Shown here: positions 1 through 7,581 of the stretch, in pieces
Layout of the letters: every line of letters starts with the position of its first letter
How positions within the stretch are numbered: the first letter of the stretch is position 1
Assembly (NCBI GenBank): GCA_049416425.1
Contig: JBMSHD010000018.1
Coordinates: 1-24,678, forward strand
Length of the DNA: 24,678 nucleotides
Direction: 5' to 3'
Source: JBMSHD01 sp049416425
GTDB lineage: Bacteria > Pseudomonadota > Gammaproteobacteria > Francisellales > Francisellaceae
Notes under the pieces: model-generated
Database searches by the model: none
What the model was told of the DNA's origin: nothing
Seen by the model: only the letters and a program-made list of their open reading frames with translations
Made by a program: the position numbers and the translations under genes

Positions 1-275
1 TAAGCCCTTATGGTTGCTGACTTCTAAGATTTCAACTTACCAACTTGGGTATAGTGCAGAAGTTTCGATTTGTTGACAAGAAAAATTCGTTTATTTATTT
101 GGATAGCAGCGGATTGTAATTAAAATGCTGAATCAAAATTTGATTGAGTTTAATCAAGGGTAGATCGATTGAATCTAAAACGGTAAGCAAATTTTGTTTC
201 TGCATGGCTTGTGTTCAGGGCTGGTTGAAATAACAACAGACGAGGAAAAATATCTTTATTTTTTAAATATCGGCA
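1..275. other. gene-free region upstream of the tRNA operon
   Basis: No convincing coding sequence or RNA gene is seen here. The stretch is AT-rich. It holds a near-perfect inverted repeat at 131-145 (AATCAAA, one base, TTTGATT) with further AATCAA/TTGATT half-sites at about 152-175. It lies upstream of the tRNA promoter and could hold activator sites for it, which is inference only. Confidence 0.5.
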
Positions 276-303
276 TTGACTTTGGAGTGTAAAGCCTTAT
301 AAT
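276..303 (+). promoter_or_regulatory. sigma70-type promoter of the tRNA operon
   Basis: A -35 box TTGACT (276-281) and a consensus -10 box TATAAT (298-303) are separated by 16 bases. Transcription would start near 310. That is about 70 bases upstream of the tRNA-Gly fragment at 378 and about 265 bases upstream of the intact tRNA-Gly. It is the best promoter match in the window by eye and suits a highly expressed stable-RNA operon. Confidence 0.75.
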
Positions 304-377
304 TCCATCCTGTCGACGCTTGATTGCTGCTGGCTCCAATCGGTAGAGATGAGCAAAAAAGCAGGCGATGTGTTAAA

Positions 378-576
378 GCGGGAATAGCTCAGTTGGGTGA
401 GCCGGGAAAAGCAAAAGCACGGCTTTTGACCGGCGAACGGCGAAACCGTGGAAGGTTTCGACCGGTATCCTTAGCGAAACTCATGGAGGGTTGAGCTTAG
501 AATAAGCGCGATACCAACGGCGCTATGGTAATACTGACCATGAGTGTCGGAATAAGGTAAATAACAAAGTATAAAA
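378..576 (+). ncRNA. structured leader starting with a tRNA-Gly 5' fragment
   Basis: The first 25 bases (378-402) copy the acceptor 5' strand and complete D-arm of the tRNA-Gly at 577, with two differences in the D-loop. The rest of the tRNA is absent and a different sequence follows. That sequence contains strong hairpins: GCCGG (401-405) with CCGGC (430-434) enclosing CAAAAGC (412-418) with GCTTTTG (422-428); CGAAACC (441-447) with GGTTTCG (454-460); and ACTCATGG (479-486) with CCATGAGT (538-545) enclosing AGCGC (505-509) with GCGCT (520-524). It lies downstream of the promoter and so should be transcribed as the precursor leader. It may be a tRNA pseudogene remnant, a processed leader or a small RNA. 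I do not recognise the family. Confidence 0.5.
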
Positions 577-652
<76 letters not shown>

Positions 653-657
653 GATAT

Positions 658-731
658 GGCTGAGTAGCAAAATGGTTATGCAGAGGCCTGCAAAGCCTTA
701 GACGCCGGTTCGATTCCGGCCTCAGCCTCCA
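658..731 (+). tRNA. tRNA-Cys (GCA)
   Basis: This is a 74-base cloverleaf starting 5 bases after tRNA-Gly. The acceptor pairs GGCTGAG with CTCAGCC. The anticodon stem AGGC/GCCT carries loop CTGCAAA (anticodon GCA). The T-arm is GCCGG/CCGGC with loop TTCGATT. The CCA is encoded at 729-731. It is evidently co-transcribed with its neighbours. Confidence 0.95.
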
Positions 732-734
732 TTT

Positions 735-823
735 GCCCGGGTGGTGAAATAGGTAGACACAAGGGACTTAAAATCCCTCGGAGCTTAACCTCCGTGCCGG
801 TTCGAGTCCGGCCCCGGGCACCA
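735..823 (+). tRNA. tRNA-Leu (UAA)
   Basis: This is an 89-base class II tRNA with a long variable arm (CGGAGCTTAACCTCCG region). The acceptor pairs GCCCGGG with CCCGGGC. The anticodon stem AGGGA/TCCCT carries loop CTTAAAA (anticodon TAA). The encoded CCA is at 821-823. The gene is continuous, without the group I intron that some bacteria carry at this anticodon. No clear rho-independent terminator was found in 824-1025. Confidence 0.95.
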
Positions 824-1025
824 TTTGAATTACATATTTTTTATAAAACTCCCTATTCATGTCTTTACTTTTATCCAAGGTGATGAGGGGTAAAATCAAT
901 TCTTCGCCTTGAGTTCAAGGGAAGGTCATAGGTGGGGTTAGATAAACTCTCATTTTCAACGACTAATGCGTAAAGAGCCAAAGGGAATTTATTCCAGACA
1001 TGTTCCTATAGAAAGGATAGCATTA

Positions 1026-1991
1026 TTAAAACAAGACTTGCAAATCCTGCAAAAATCGCTGTTGTAATGCCGTGTCATTCAGGCGATAAAAGGCTTGCTT
1101 CTGCGCTTTATCGATATTGAAATAATCAAAATACCAGCCGATGTGTTTGCGAGCGATTCTGATGCCGAGATAGTCACCATAAAAGTGGTGAAGCTCATTA
1201 AGGTGCTCAACAATCACCAGCTTTTTATCTTCAAATTGAGGTCTAGGTGGGCATGTGCCGGTTTGAAGATAGGTATCAATGGCTTCAAAAATCCAGGGAT
1301 TGCCATGTGCAGATCGACCGATCATCAGTCCATCGGCTTTGGTGTATTCCAGCACGAATTTCGCCTTTTCGGGGTTGTCGATGTCGCCATTGGCGATAAC
1401 AGGGATCGAGAGGTTTTGTTTAATCTCGGCGATGGTGTCATATTCGGCATGTCCCTGGTATTTTTGATCGCGTGTGCGACCGTGAATGGCTAGGGCGGCA
1501 ATGCCTTCGGCTTCAGCGATTCTGGCGATGGTTAAGGCATTTTTATGTTCACTGTGCCAGCCGGTTCGAATCTTTAAAGTGACCGGAATATCAACGGCGT
1601 CAACGACGGCGCATAAGATATCGGCAACGAGTTTTTCATCTTTCATCAAGGCGGATCCTGCGGCCTTGTTGCAGACTTTTTTGGCCGGACAGCCCATGTT
1701 GATATCGATGATTTGAGCGCCTTTGTCACGATTGAATTTCGCGGCTTGTGCCAGCATGTTTGGGTCACCACCGGCGATTTGAATGATTCTTGGTTCAATC
1801 TCATCACTGTGATCGATGCGTTTTTTCGTCTTTTGACTGTCGTATAGGTGCAGATGTGACCATACCATCTCCGAGACGACCCAGCCGGCGCCAAATCGCT
1901 TGCAAAGTCGACGAAAAGGCAGATCTGTGACCCCGGCCATGGGTGCCAGAAACAGACGGTTGTTTGAAGAGAAGGCGCCGATTTTAAGCAT
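1026..1991 (-). CDS. dusB: tRNA-dihydrouridine synthase B
   Basis: The 321-residue protein is a flavin-dependent tRNA-dihydrouridine synthase that reduces uridine in the tRNA D-loop using NADPH. The N-terminal FMN-barrel signature LAPMAGVTDLPFR lies at about 15-27. The catalytic loop INMGCPAKKV is at about 98-107, with Cys101 as the likely proton donor. Further TIM-barrel signatures AIHGRTR and IANGDI follow. The length is normal for the DusB branch. The start ATG (1989-1991) directly abuts the prmA stop codon, so the two are co-transcribed from the minus strand. In many gammaproteobacteria dusB is followed by fis, but no fis is present here and the gene runs toward the tRNA cluster. Confidence 0.92.
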   Translation of the reverse strand: MLKIGAFSSNNRLFLAPMAGVTDLPFRRLCKRFGAGWVVSEMVWSHLHLYDSQKTKKRIDHSDEIEPRIIQIAGGDPNMLAQAAKFNRDKGAQIIDINMGCPAKKVCNKAAGSALMKDEKLVADILCAVVDAVDIPVTLKIRTGWHSEHKNALTIARIAEAEGIAALAIHGRTRDQKYQGHAEYDTIAEIKQNLSIPVIANGDIDNPEKAKFVLEYTKADGLMIGRSAHGNPWIFEAIDTYLQTGTCPPRPQFEDKKLVIVEHLNELHHFYGDYLGIRIARKHIGWYFDYFNIDKAQKQAFYRLNDTALQQRFLQDLQVLF

Positions 1992-2873
1992 TTACTTCCT
2001 TGAGCCGGACAATAAAGCCCAGTCGCCATCATAGACAGGCGTTTGAAAATCGACTTCGCTTTTATAAGCGTTGATAACCTCATCGACCTGATCGTGAAGA
2101 ATGCCTGAGAGTACCAGTTGTCCCCGTGTTTTTAAGTGGCGTAGAATAACTGGTTTCAGCGCAATTAAAATGCCGGCTAAGATGTTGGCGATGACGATGT
2201 CGCTTTGAAATCTCTCAGGCATCTCTTCAGGCAGATAGCAACCAAAGCCGTCTTTAATGTCGTTTCGTTTGGCATTGTCACGCGTGGCCATAATGGCTTG
2301 TGGATCATTGTCGATGGCGATGACTTCAGTGGCGCCTAGCTTTCTGGCGGCAATGGCTAAAATACCCGAACCACAGCCAAAATCAAGAATGCGATGTTTG
2401 TCCGTGATATGCTGATCAAGCCATTTCAGACATAATGCGGTGGTTGGGTGCGTACCGCTACCAAAAGCGAGTCCCGGGTCAAGCATGATATTGACAGCCT
2501 TAAGTGCCGGTGGTGTCTGCCAGCTTGGACATATCCATAATCGATTGCCGATTTTAAGCGGGTGAAATTCATCCATCCAGCTTCTAACCCAGTCTTTATC
2601 CTCAAACTCTCGATAGGAAACATCACCGATAAGCCGGTGTTTAAACTGAGTCGATAAGTATTTGGGCAGAGTGTGAATATCACTGGACTCCTCAAATAAA
2701 GCGACGAGAACGACTTCATCCCACAATGGGTTTTCATCGACGCCAGGCTCTAGAATTGGTTGGTCTTTGGCATCCTGATAGGTGACAGAAACGGCACCGG
2801 CTTCAAGAAGATAGTCTTCAAATGGCTCCAGATTTTGTTTGAGGCAGCACAGTGTAATCTCTTTCCACAGCAT
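1992..2873 (-). CDS. prmA: ribosomal protein L11 methyltransferase
   Basis: The 293-residue SAM-dependent enzyme methylates ribosomal protein L11. The N-terminal substrate-recognition domain spans about residues 1-90 and includes the PrmA-like stretch EAGAVSVTYQDAKDQP. The linker has LDPGLAFGSGTHPTT (131-145), and the methyltransferase motif I is DFGCGSG (164-170). A later NILAGIL motif is also typical. The length is normal for the family. The N-terminus aligns well by eye with known PrmA starts, which supports the ATG at 2871-2873. No clear Shine-Dalgarno precedes it, only AT-rich sequence. It abuts dusB at its 3' end and lies 96 bases downstream of adk. Confidence 0.93.
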   Translation of the reverse strand: MLWKEITLCCLKQNLEPFEDYLLEAGAVSVTYQDAKDQPILEPGVDENPLWDEVVLVALFEESSDIHTLPKYLSTQFKHRLIGDVSYREFEDKDWVRSWMDEFHPLKIGNRLWICPSWQTPPALKAVNIMLDPGLAFGSGTHPTTALCLKWLDQHITDKHRILDFGCGSGILAIAARKLGATEVIAIDNDPQAIMATRDNAKRNDIKDGFGCYLPEEMPERFQSDIVIANILAGILIALKPVILRHLKTRGQLVLSGILHDQVDEVINAYKSEVDFQTPVYDGDWALLSGSRK

Positions 2874-2969
2874 GAAAAATAATCAATTAATGTAAATTTG
2901 CAGGCATTGTACCGCTTTGAACTTGAGGCTGCAAGTCATAATAAGAAAGGCGGTGGTTATTGCTTGAAA

Positions 2970-3623
2970 TTAAGCGTCAGCCTCAACCGCCTTGATAATA
3001 GCGTTGGTGACAACATCGACAGGTTGGCTGCCGTCTATGCGAATATAGTGCGGCGCCGGCTTAAGATCGGTATCTTGATAGTAATCAATCAGGGGAGCGG
3101 TTTGTCTGTGATAGACGGCAAGACGGTCTTTGACGGTGTTCTTGTCATCATCTTTGCGTTGGATCAATGGCTCGCCGGTAACATCATCGATACCAGCCTT
3201 TTTTGGAGGATTGTTGATGATATGATAGGTTCGACCGGAAGGTTCGTGAATTCGGCGACCGGATATACGATCGATTAACAGCCGATCATCAACGGCGATT
3301 TCAATAACGCAGTCGATTTTTATGCCGGCTTGTTTTAAACTCTCAGCCTGTCCCAGTGTGCGCGGTATGCCATCGAGCATAAAACCGTTTTTGCAATCCG
3401 GCTGGCTTATGCGTTCTTTGATGATCTGCATGATAAAATCATCGGCGACAAGTTCACCGGCATCGAGTATTCTTTTGAGTTTCAGGCCAATTTCAGAACC
3501 GGATTTAATCGTGGCGCGCAACATGTCACCGGTTGAGATCTGAGGAATATTAAAATGGGCTTCGATGCGCTTGGCCTGTGTGCCTTTACCAGCGCCTGGA
3601 GGACCGAGTAAAATGATATTCAT
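2970..3623 (-). CDS. adk: adenylate kinase
   Basis: The 217-residue enzyme interconverts ATP+AMP and 2 ADP in the cytoplasm. It has the P-loop GPPGAGKGTQ at residues 7-16 and the AMP-binding segment around TGDMLR (31-36). The LID domain starts at GRRIHEPSGRTYH and includes DDVTGEPLIQRKDD. It is the long-LID bacterial type and lacks the zinc cysteines. The usual LDGFPRT motif reads LDGIPRT here (83-89), with Ile86 replacing Phe. The start ATG (3621-3623) has an AAGG element about 9 bases upstream. adk is the first gene of the minus-strand group and diverges from the secretion locus. Confidence 0.95.
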   Translation of the reverse strand: MNIILLGPPGAGKGTQAKRIEAHFNIPQISTGDMLRATIKSGSEIGLKLKRILDAGELVADDFIMQIIKERISQPDCKNGFMLDGIPRTLGQAESLKQAGIKIDCVIEIAVDDRLLIDRISGRRIHEPSGRTYHIINNPPKKAGIDDVTGEPLIQRKDDDKNTVKDRLAVYHRQTAPLIDYYQDTDLKPAPHYIRIDGSQPVDVVTNAIIKAVEADA

Positions 3624-3717
3624 GCGGATACCTTGTCGTTTTTTAAATCATTTAAGCTAGCATCATAATAAAATTAAAGCAACTTGCCTATGCAAATTTT
3701 GGAATTTGATCAACTTG

Positions 3718-3748
3718 TTTACGTGGCGAGCAAAATTAATGCTATAGT
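3718..3748 (+). promoter_or_regulatory. candidate promoter of the type IV secretion operon
   Basis: An extended -10 element TGC-TATAGT (3740-3748) is preceded by a weak -35-like TTTACG (3718-3723) with 19-base spacing. The extended TG can compensate for a poor -35. It sits in the adk/virB2 divergent spacer and would give a leader of about 120 bases before the first secretion gene. Confidence 0.4.
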
Positions 3749-3817
3749 TAGCAATGTCGAGGTTATTTTTCCTCAAAGCCATATCAATACTTGATTTGGC
3801 AGGGAATATGTTTAATA

Positions 3818-3839
3818 TGTGTTGACAGTTGTTAACACA
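3818..3839 (+). promoter_or_regulatory. inverted repeat in the secretion operon leader
   Basis: TGTGTTGAC (3818-3826) and GTTAACACA (3831-3839) form a 9-pair inverted repeat with one G-T pair and a 4-base centre AGTT. It lies about 40 bases upstream of the virB2 start, downstream of the candidate promoter. It could be a repressor operator or a leader hairpin. It also contains a perfect -35-like TTGACA (3822-3827), but no good -10 box lies at the right distance. Confidence 0.4.
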
Positions 3840-3877
3840 ATTTACGATTGGATTATGAATTTCAGGAGACTGGTAAG

Positions 3878-4231
3878 ATGCGCAAAGTGATCAGAAAAAT
3901 TTCATGGCTTGGCAATGGAGTGAAAAAGGTAGCATTGAGTTTATCACTGTTGCCGGCAACGGTTGCCTTTGTTTATGCTAATGATATGCAGGGCAATGCG
4001 TTTTCAGCGCTAACCGGCCCTTTGGAGCAGATCATGAATGTGATCTCAGGTCCGATTGCACAGATGGCTGGTGTGATCTGTATTGTGATCGCGGGTTTGG
4101 GTATCGCCTTTGGTGAGGGTGGAAGTGGTGTCAGACGCTTGTTTCAGGTAGTAATGGGGCTGGCGATCGCCTTTACTGCCGCAAGCTTGATTTCAGGACT
4201 TTTCCATAAGAGTTCAGGCTTGATTTTTTAA
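3878..4231 (+). CDS. VirB2/TrbC-family pilin of the type IV secretion system
   Basis: The 117-residue small membrane protein looks like the major pilin precursor. It has a basic N-terminus, a signal-peptide hydrophobic run ending near VYA-ND (residue 34/35), then two hydrophobic segments (about 60-78 and 88-108) with GEGGSGVRR between them, the usual VirB2/TrbC layout. I chose ATG 3878 because AGGAGA (3864-3869) lies 8 bases upstream. A TTG start at 3848 would precede that ribosome site and is unlikely. It is the first gene of the operon. The TraF-like peptidase at 12087 could process it, as TraF processes TrbC in the RP4 family. A short AAAACAAAACGTTTT stretch follows the stop and may form a weak hairpin. 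Confidence 0.8.
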   Translation: MRKVIRKISWLGNGVKKVALSLSLLPATVAFVYANDMQGNAFSALTGPLEQIMNVISGPIAQMAGVICIVIAGLGIAFGEGGSGVRRLFQVVMGLAIAFTAASLISGLFHKSSGLIF

Positions 4232-4266
4232 AACAAAACGTTTTTTATTTTTTTGGGTAGATGATA

Positions 4267-4521
4267 ATGGCGACACCAGGTTTTGCAATTAAGATTCATA
4301 ATTCACTGACGACACCGATGTTAACAGCCGGTGTGCCCAGGCAGTTTTTTATCTTAAATGCCACGCTGTGTGCGGCTATTGTATTGGGAATGCAGTCCTG
4401 GTATGGCATTCCTATCTTTATCATATTGCACACCATCGCCGTGATGATGACGAAAAAAGATCCTCAGTTTTTTCAAACCATGGTTCGTCATGTCAAACAG
4501 AAAAACTACTATGATGTATAG
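4267..4521 (+). CDS. VirB3/TrbD-family inner-membrane protein
   Basis: This is an 84-residue protein. Families of this kind assist pilus and channel assembly at the inner membrane together with VirB4. The sequence has a short N-terminus with HNSLTTPMLTAGVPR (11-25), a motif typical of VirB3/TrbD, followed by hydrophobic segments from about 27 to 60 and a basic tail. A second possible ATG lies two codons earlier at 4261. I prefer 4267 because GGTAG ends 6 bases before it. It starts 35 bases after virB2 and stops 2 bases before virB4. This order and spacing are normal for VirB/Trb loci. Confidence 0.8.
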   Translation: MATPGFAIKIHNSLTTPMLTAGVPRQFFILNATLCAAIVLGMQSWYGIPIFIILHTIAVMMTKKDPQFFQTMVRHVKQKNYYDV

Positions 4522-4523
4522 CC

Positions 4524-6965
4524 ATGTTTAATATTGCTGAATTTCGTAAAAAACCGGATCGTATCACAGATCTTCTGCCTTGGGCGGTATTGATTGATGA
4601 GGGTGTGGTGCTGAATAAAGACGGTTCGTTTCAGAAGTCCTTTCGTTTTCGAGGTCCCGATCTTGAATCATCGACAGAATCTCAACTGGTATCGGCAACG
4701 GCTCGACTTAATAACACCTTGAAGCGTTTGGGTTCCGGTTGGGCGATTTATGTCGAGGCCAGACGCAAACCGGCGATGAAATATCCATCCGAGCAATACT
4801 TCCCCGATCCGGTCAGCTGGCTGATCGATATTGAACGCAAAGATTTGTTTGAGCGTGAGGAAGAAAATTTCGAAAGTGAGTACTTCTTGAGCTTTCAGTA
4901 TTTGCCACCGAAAGAAAGCGTCTCCAGATTATCCGGCTTGTTTGTCAGAAAAAAAAGCAAGCAGGAAGATGGCAGCGGTTATCTTAAATTGAAAAACTAC
5001 TTTGTGGCAACGATCAATCAACTGTATGATATCATGCAGGATTTTATGTACGATATCAAACCATTATCGGATGAAGAGACGCTGACTTACCTTCATAACT
5101 GTATTTCGGATAATCCACATCGTGTTACGGTTCCGGATAATCCAAGCTATCTTGACGGTGTGCTTGCTGACACGCCGCTTTTGGGTGGGCTCGAGCCTAA
5201 GCTTGGCAAGTATTATATCAAGTCGATCTCTATTTTGGGTTTTCCAACGCTGTCGGTTCCTGCCATTTTAGATCAGTTGAATCATCTACCCTTGCAATAT
5301 CGCTGGGTAACCCGGTTTCTGCCGCTGGATAAAAGCGATGCCGAGAAAATTTTAAAGAGCTATCGCAGACAATGGTTTGCCAAACGCAAAGGCGGATTGA
5401 CGATTTTAAAAGAGGTCGTCTCTAAAGGCGAATCGGCTATGGTTGACAGCGCGGCGGTACAGAAGTCAACGGATGCCGATGAGGCACTGCAGGAGCTGGC
5501 CGATGACCTGGTATCCTTTGGTTATTACACGGCGACAGTAACGGTATGGGATGAAAACAAAGAACGTGTTTATGCCAAGCAGCGTGAGGTCGAGCGTGTC
5601 ATCAATGGTTTGGGCTTTGTCACGGTTTCCGAGACGATCAACGCTATTGAAGCCTGGTTGTCATCTTTACCAGGTCAGGCCAATGCCAATGTGCGTATGC
5701 CGTTGATGCACAGTCTGAATCTGTCGCATCTTCTGCCATTTTCGGCCGTTTGGGCGGGGCCTCAATATAACCAACACCTCAATGCGCCTCCGTTGCTATA
5801 TGCCAGAACCTCTGGCAATACGCCATTTCGTCTGTCAAATCATATCAATGATGTCGGTCATCAGATGATTTTAGGTCCTACCGGTGCCGGTAAATCAGTG
5901 CTGTTGAATGTCATGGCAGCTCAATTTTTACGCTATCGAAATGCTCAGGTCTTTGTTTTCGACAAAGGGGGCAGTTTCTATGCCTTAACTCAAGGCGTCG
6001 GTGGTAAGTTTTATGAAGTTGGTGATGTTGCCAAGGGTGGTCTGGTTTTCCAGCCACTGGCCGGAATTGATGAGAATGATGAGCGTGTTTGGGCGCATGA
6101 TTGGGTTTTGGGACTTCTTCAGAATGAAAAAGTTGACATAACACCTGAGATCAAAGATATCGTCTGGCATGCGCTTAATAACCTCTCTGAGGTGCCAAAA
6201 CAGCAGCGGACACTGACGGGATTGCGATCTTTTATTCAAGACAGATCATTGCGTATGGCACTTGATTCTTATGTGTTGGGTGGGCCTTATGGTGAGATTT
6301 TAGACTGCGATGAGGAGCATTTTTCCAATGCGGACTGGCAGTGTTTTGAAATGGAACGGTTGATGGCCATTCCGGCGATTATTGCCCCTGTTCTGGCTTA
6401 TATTTTTCACGTCTTAGAAAAACGCTTTGATGGTCGTCCGAGTATGATGATTCTCGATGAGGCCTGGCTGTTTCTGGATCATCCTATCTTTGCCTCGAAG
6501 ATTAAAGAATGGTTGAAAACCCTACGAAAACTTAATGTATCGGTGGTTTTTGCTACACAATCGGTGGATGATGCGGTGAAATCGCCGCTGGTTTCCGCCT
6601 TGAATGAATCCTGCCCATCACGAATATTTTTGCCAAATGATCGAGGGCTTGAGCCTGCCGTGGCGATGGGATATGAATCACTGGGACTCAATATGCGCCA
6701 GATTCAGATTTTAAGCCATGCCATGCCTAAGCGGCAATATTATTTCCAGTCACATAAAGGCAACTGTTTGTTTGAGTTGGGACTGGGTCCTATTGCGCTG
6801 GCATTCTGTGCTGCCAGCACGCCACAGGATCGTCGCCTGATTCGCCAGATTCTCTCACAGCACAAGGATCATGATTATTTTGTTCGAACCTACCTTCACA
6901 GCAAGGGTCTGGATTGGGCTTATGATATCATTGATAAGTACTATGATGGAGGGCGGCGTGGCTAA
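4524..6965 (+). CDS. VirB4/TrbE-family secretion ATPase
   Basis: The 813-residue ATPase powers pilus biogenesis and substrate translocation at the inner membrane. The N-terminal half matches the CagE/TrbE/VirB4 domain and includes the conserved stretch GFPTLSVPAILDQL. The ATPase half carries Walker A GPTGAGKS (451-458) and Walker B MMILDEAW with Asp645-Glu646. A late ATQSVDD motif is also typical. The length is normal. No transmembrane anchor is obvious at the N-terminus. It starts 2 bases after virB3 and overlaps the next gene by 8 bases, so it is translationally linked within the operon. Confidence 0.93.
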   Translation: MFNIAEFRKKPDRITDLLPWAVLIDEGVVLNKDGSFQKSFRFRGPDLESSTESQLVSATARLNNTLKRLGSGWAIYVEARRKPAMKYPSEQYFPDPVSWLIDIERKDLFEREEENFESEYFLSFQYLPPKESVSRLSGLFVRKKSKQEDGSGYLKLKNYFVATINQLYDIMQDFMYDIKPLSDEETLTYLHNCISDNPHRVTVPDNPSYLDGVLADTPLLGGLEPKLGKYYIKSISILGFPTLSVPAILDQLNHLPLQYRWVTRFLPLDKSDAEKILKSYRRQWFAKRKGGLTILKEVVSKGESAMVDSAAVQKSTDADEALQELADDLVSFGYYTATVTVWDENKERVYAKQREVERVINGLGFVTVSETINAIEAWLSSLPGQANANVRMPLMHSLNLSHLLPFSAVWAGPQYNQHLNAPPLLYARTSGNTPFRLSNHINDVGHQMILGPTGAGKSVLLNVMAAQFLRYRNAQVFVFDKGGSFYALTQGVGGKFYEVGDVAKGGLVFQPLAGIDENDERVWAHDWVLGLLQNEKVDITPEIKDIVWHALNNLSEVPKQQRTLTGLRSFIQDRSLRMALDSYVLGGPYGEILDCDEEHFSNADWQCFEMERLMAIPAIIAPVLAYIFHVLEKRFDGRPSMMILDEAWLFLDHPIFASKIKEWLKTLRKLNVSVVFATQSVDDAVKSPLVSALNESCPSRIFLPNDRGLEPAVAMGYESLGLNMRQIQILSHAMPKRQYYFQSHKGNCLFELGLGPIALAFCAASTPQDRRLIRQILSQHKDHDYFVRTYLHSKGLDWAYDIIDKYYDGGRRG

Positions 6966-7581
6966 TTTAAGCGGTTTTCCTTTTGGCAAGGAGGTGAAAA
7001 CCTACAAACAACCTCCGTTGGTCACGCCATTTCAGGCGCTTAATCAGCGGCTGGATAAGCCTTTGGGACAGCTTGTTTATCGCGCCTATATCTGGCGGGT
7101 TGTGTTTATGGTAAGCGCGAGCATTGCGCTGTTATTGAGTTTGTATTTTCTGGCGCTGATGAGCTCATCGCCTTTTAAAATTCTGGTTGAGCAGGTGACG
7201 AAAACAGGGTTTTTGACGACACAACCATCACTGCTTAAGCCGGATTATCGCATAAGCAATACAGCGTTTAGGTTGACTTTTATAAAACTGTTAGGCAGTG
7301 ATGAATCAAGTGGGAGCCTTGCTAAAGGCGCGCAGGAAAAATGGGCAGAGCTGTCAGCGATCGTTGGTAAAGCCAATCGTCGAGGGGTTCGGTTATCTGA
7401 TGTCAACGTTGATGGTCATCGATTCTCAATGACGCTGCAGCTAAAGAAAGGAAAGAATGTGAAAGCCATGAAGATAAGCGGTGATTTTATTACGAAAGCG
7501 CCTGAAAATGAGTCTCAGGTGCTGATGAATCCGCTGGGTATTTATATTGTTGATATCAATTATGAGGATGATCAAGCATGA
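6958..7581 (+). CDS. first VirB8-like inner-membrane protein
   Basis: The 207-residue bitopic protein has a cytoplasmic N-terminus of about 46 residues, one membrane span (about 47-68) and a periplasmic domain. It ends in VLMNPLGIYIVDINY (NPLG at 191-194), which resembles the closing strand of TrbF/VirB8 proteins. The segment just after the membrane (PFKILVEQV) also resembles the TrbF pattern. The start is GTG 6958, with GGAGG (6948-6952) 5 bases upstream. A longer reading from 6871 would lie deep inside virB4 and is rejected. It overlaps the next gene, also VirB8-like, by ATGA. Its periplasmic domain is divergent, so it could have a special role beside the standard VirB8. The family call is inferred from layout and C-terminal motif. 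Confidence 0.65.
   Translation: MANLSGFPFGKEVKTYKQPPLVTPFQALNQRLDKPLGQLVYRAYIWRVVFMVSASIALLLSLYFLALMSSSPFKILVEQVTKTGFLTTQPSLLKPDYRISNTAFRLTFIKLLGSDESSGSLAKGAQEKWAELSAIVGKANRRGVRLSDVNVDGHRFSMTLQLKKGKNVKAMKISGDFITKAPENESQVLMNPLGIYIVDINYEDDQA

Noticed and set aside
378..576. Group I intron in tRNA-Gly
   Set aside because: The insertion copies the 5' end of the tRNA rather than interrupting the anticodon loop, and I could not find the conserved P7/R/S core sequences. The intact tRNA-Gly at 577-652 needs no splicing.
2898..3278. 126-codon plus-strand open frame over adk
   Set aside because: It is antisense to conserved adenylate kinase sequence and has no domain or ribosome site.
6871..6957. Extended N-terminus for the first VirB8-like protein
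   Set aside because: The extra residues overlap the virB4 C-terminus by about 90 bases and are not VirB8-like. GGAGG before GTG 6958 fits better.
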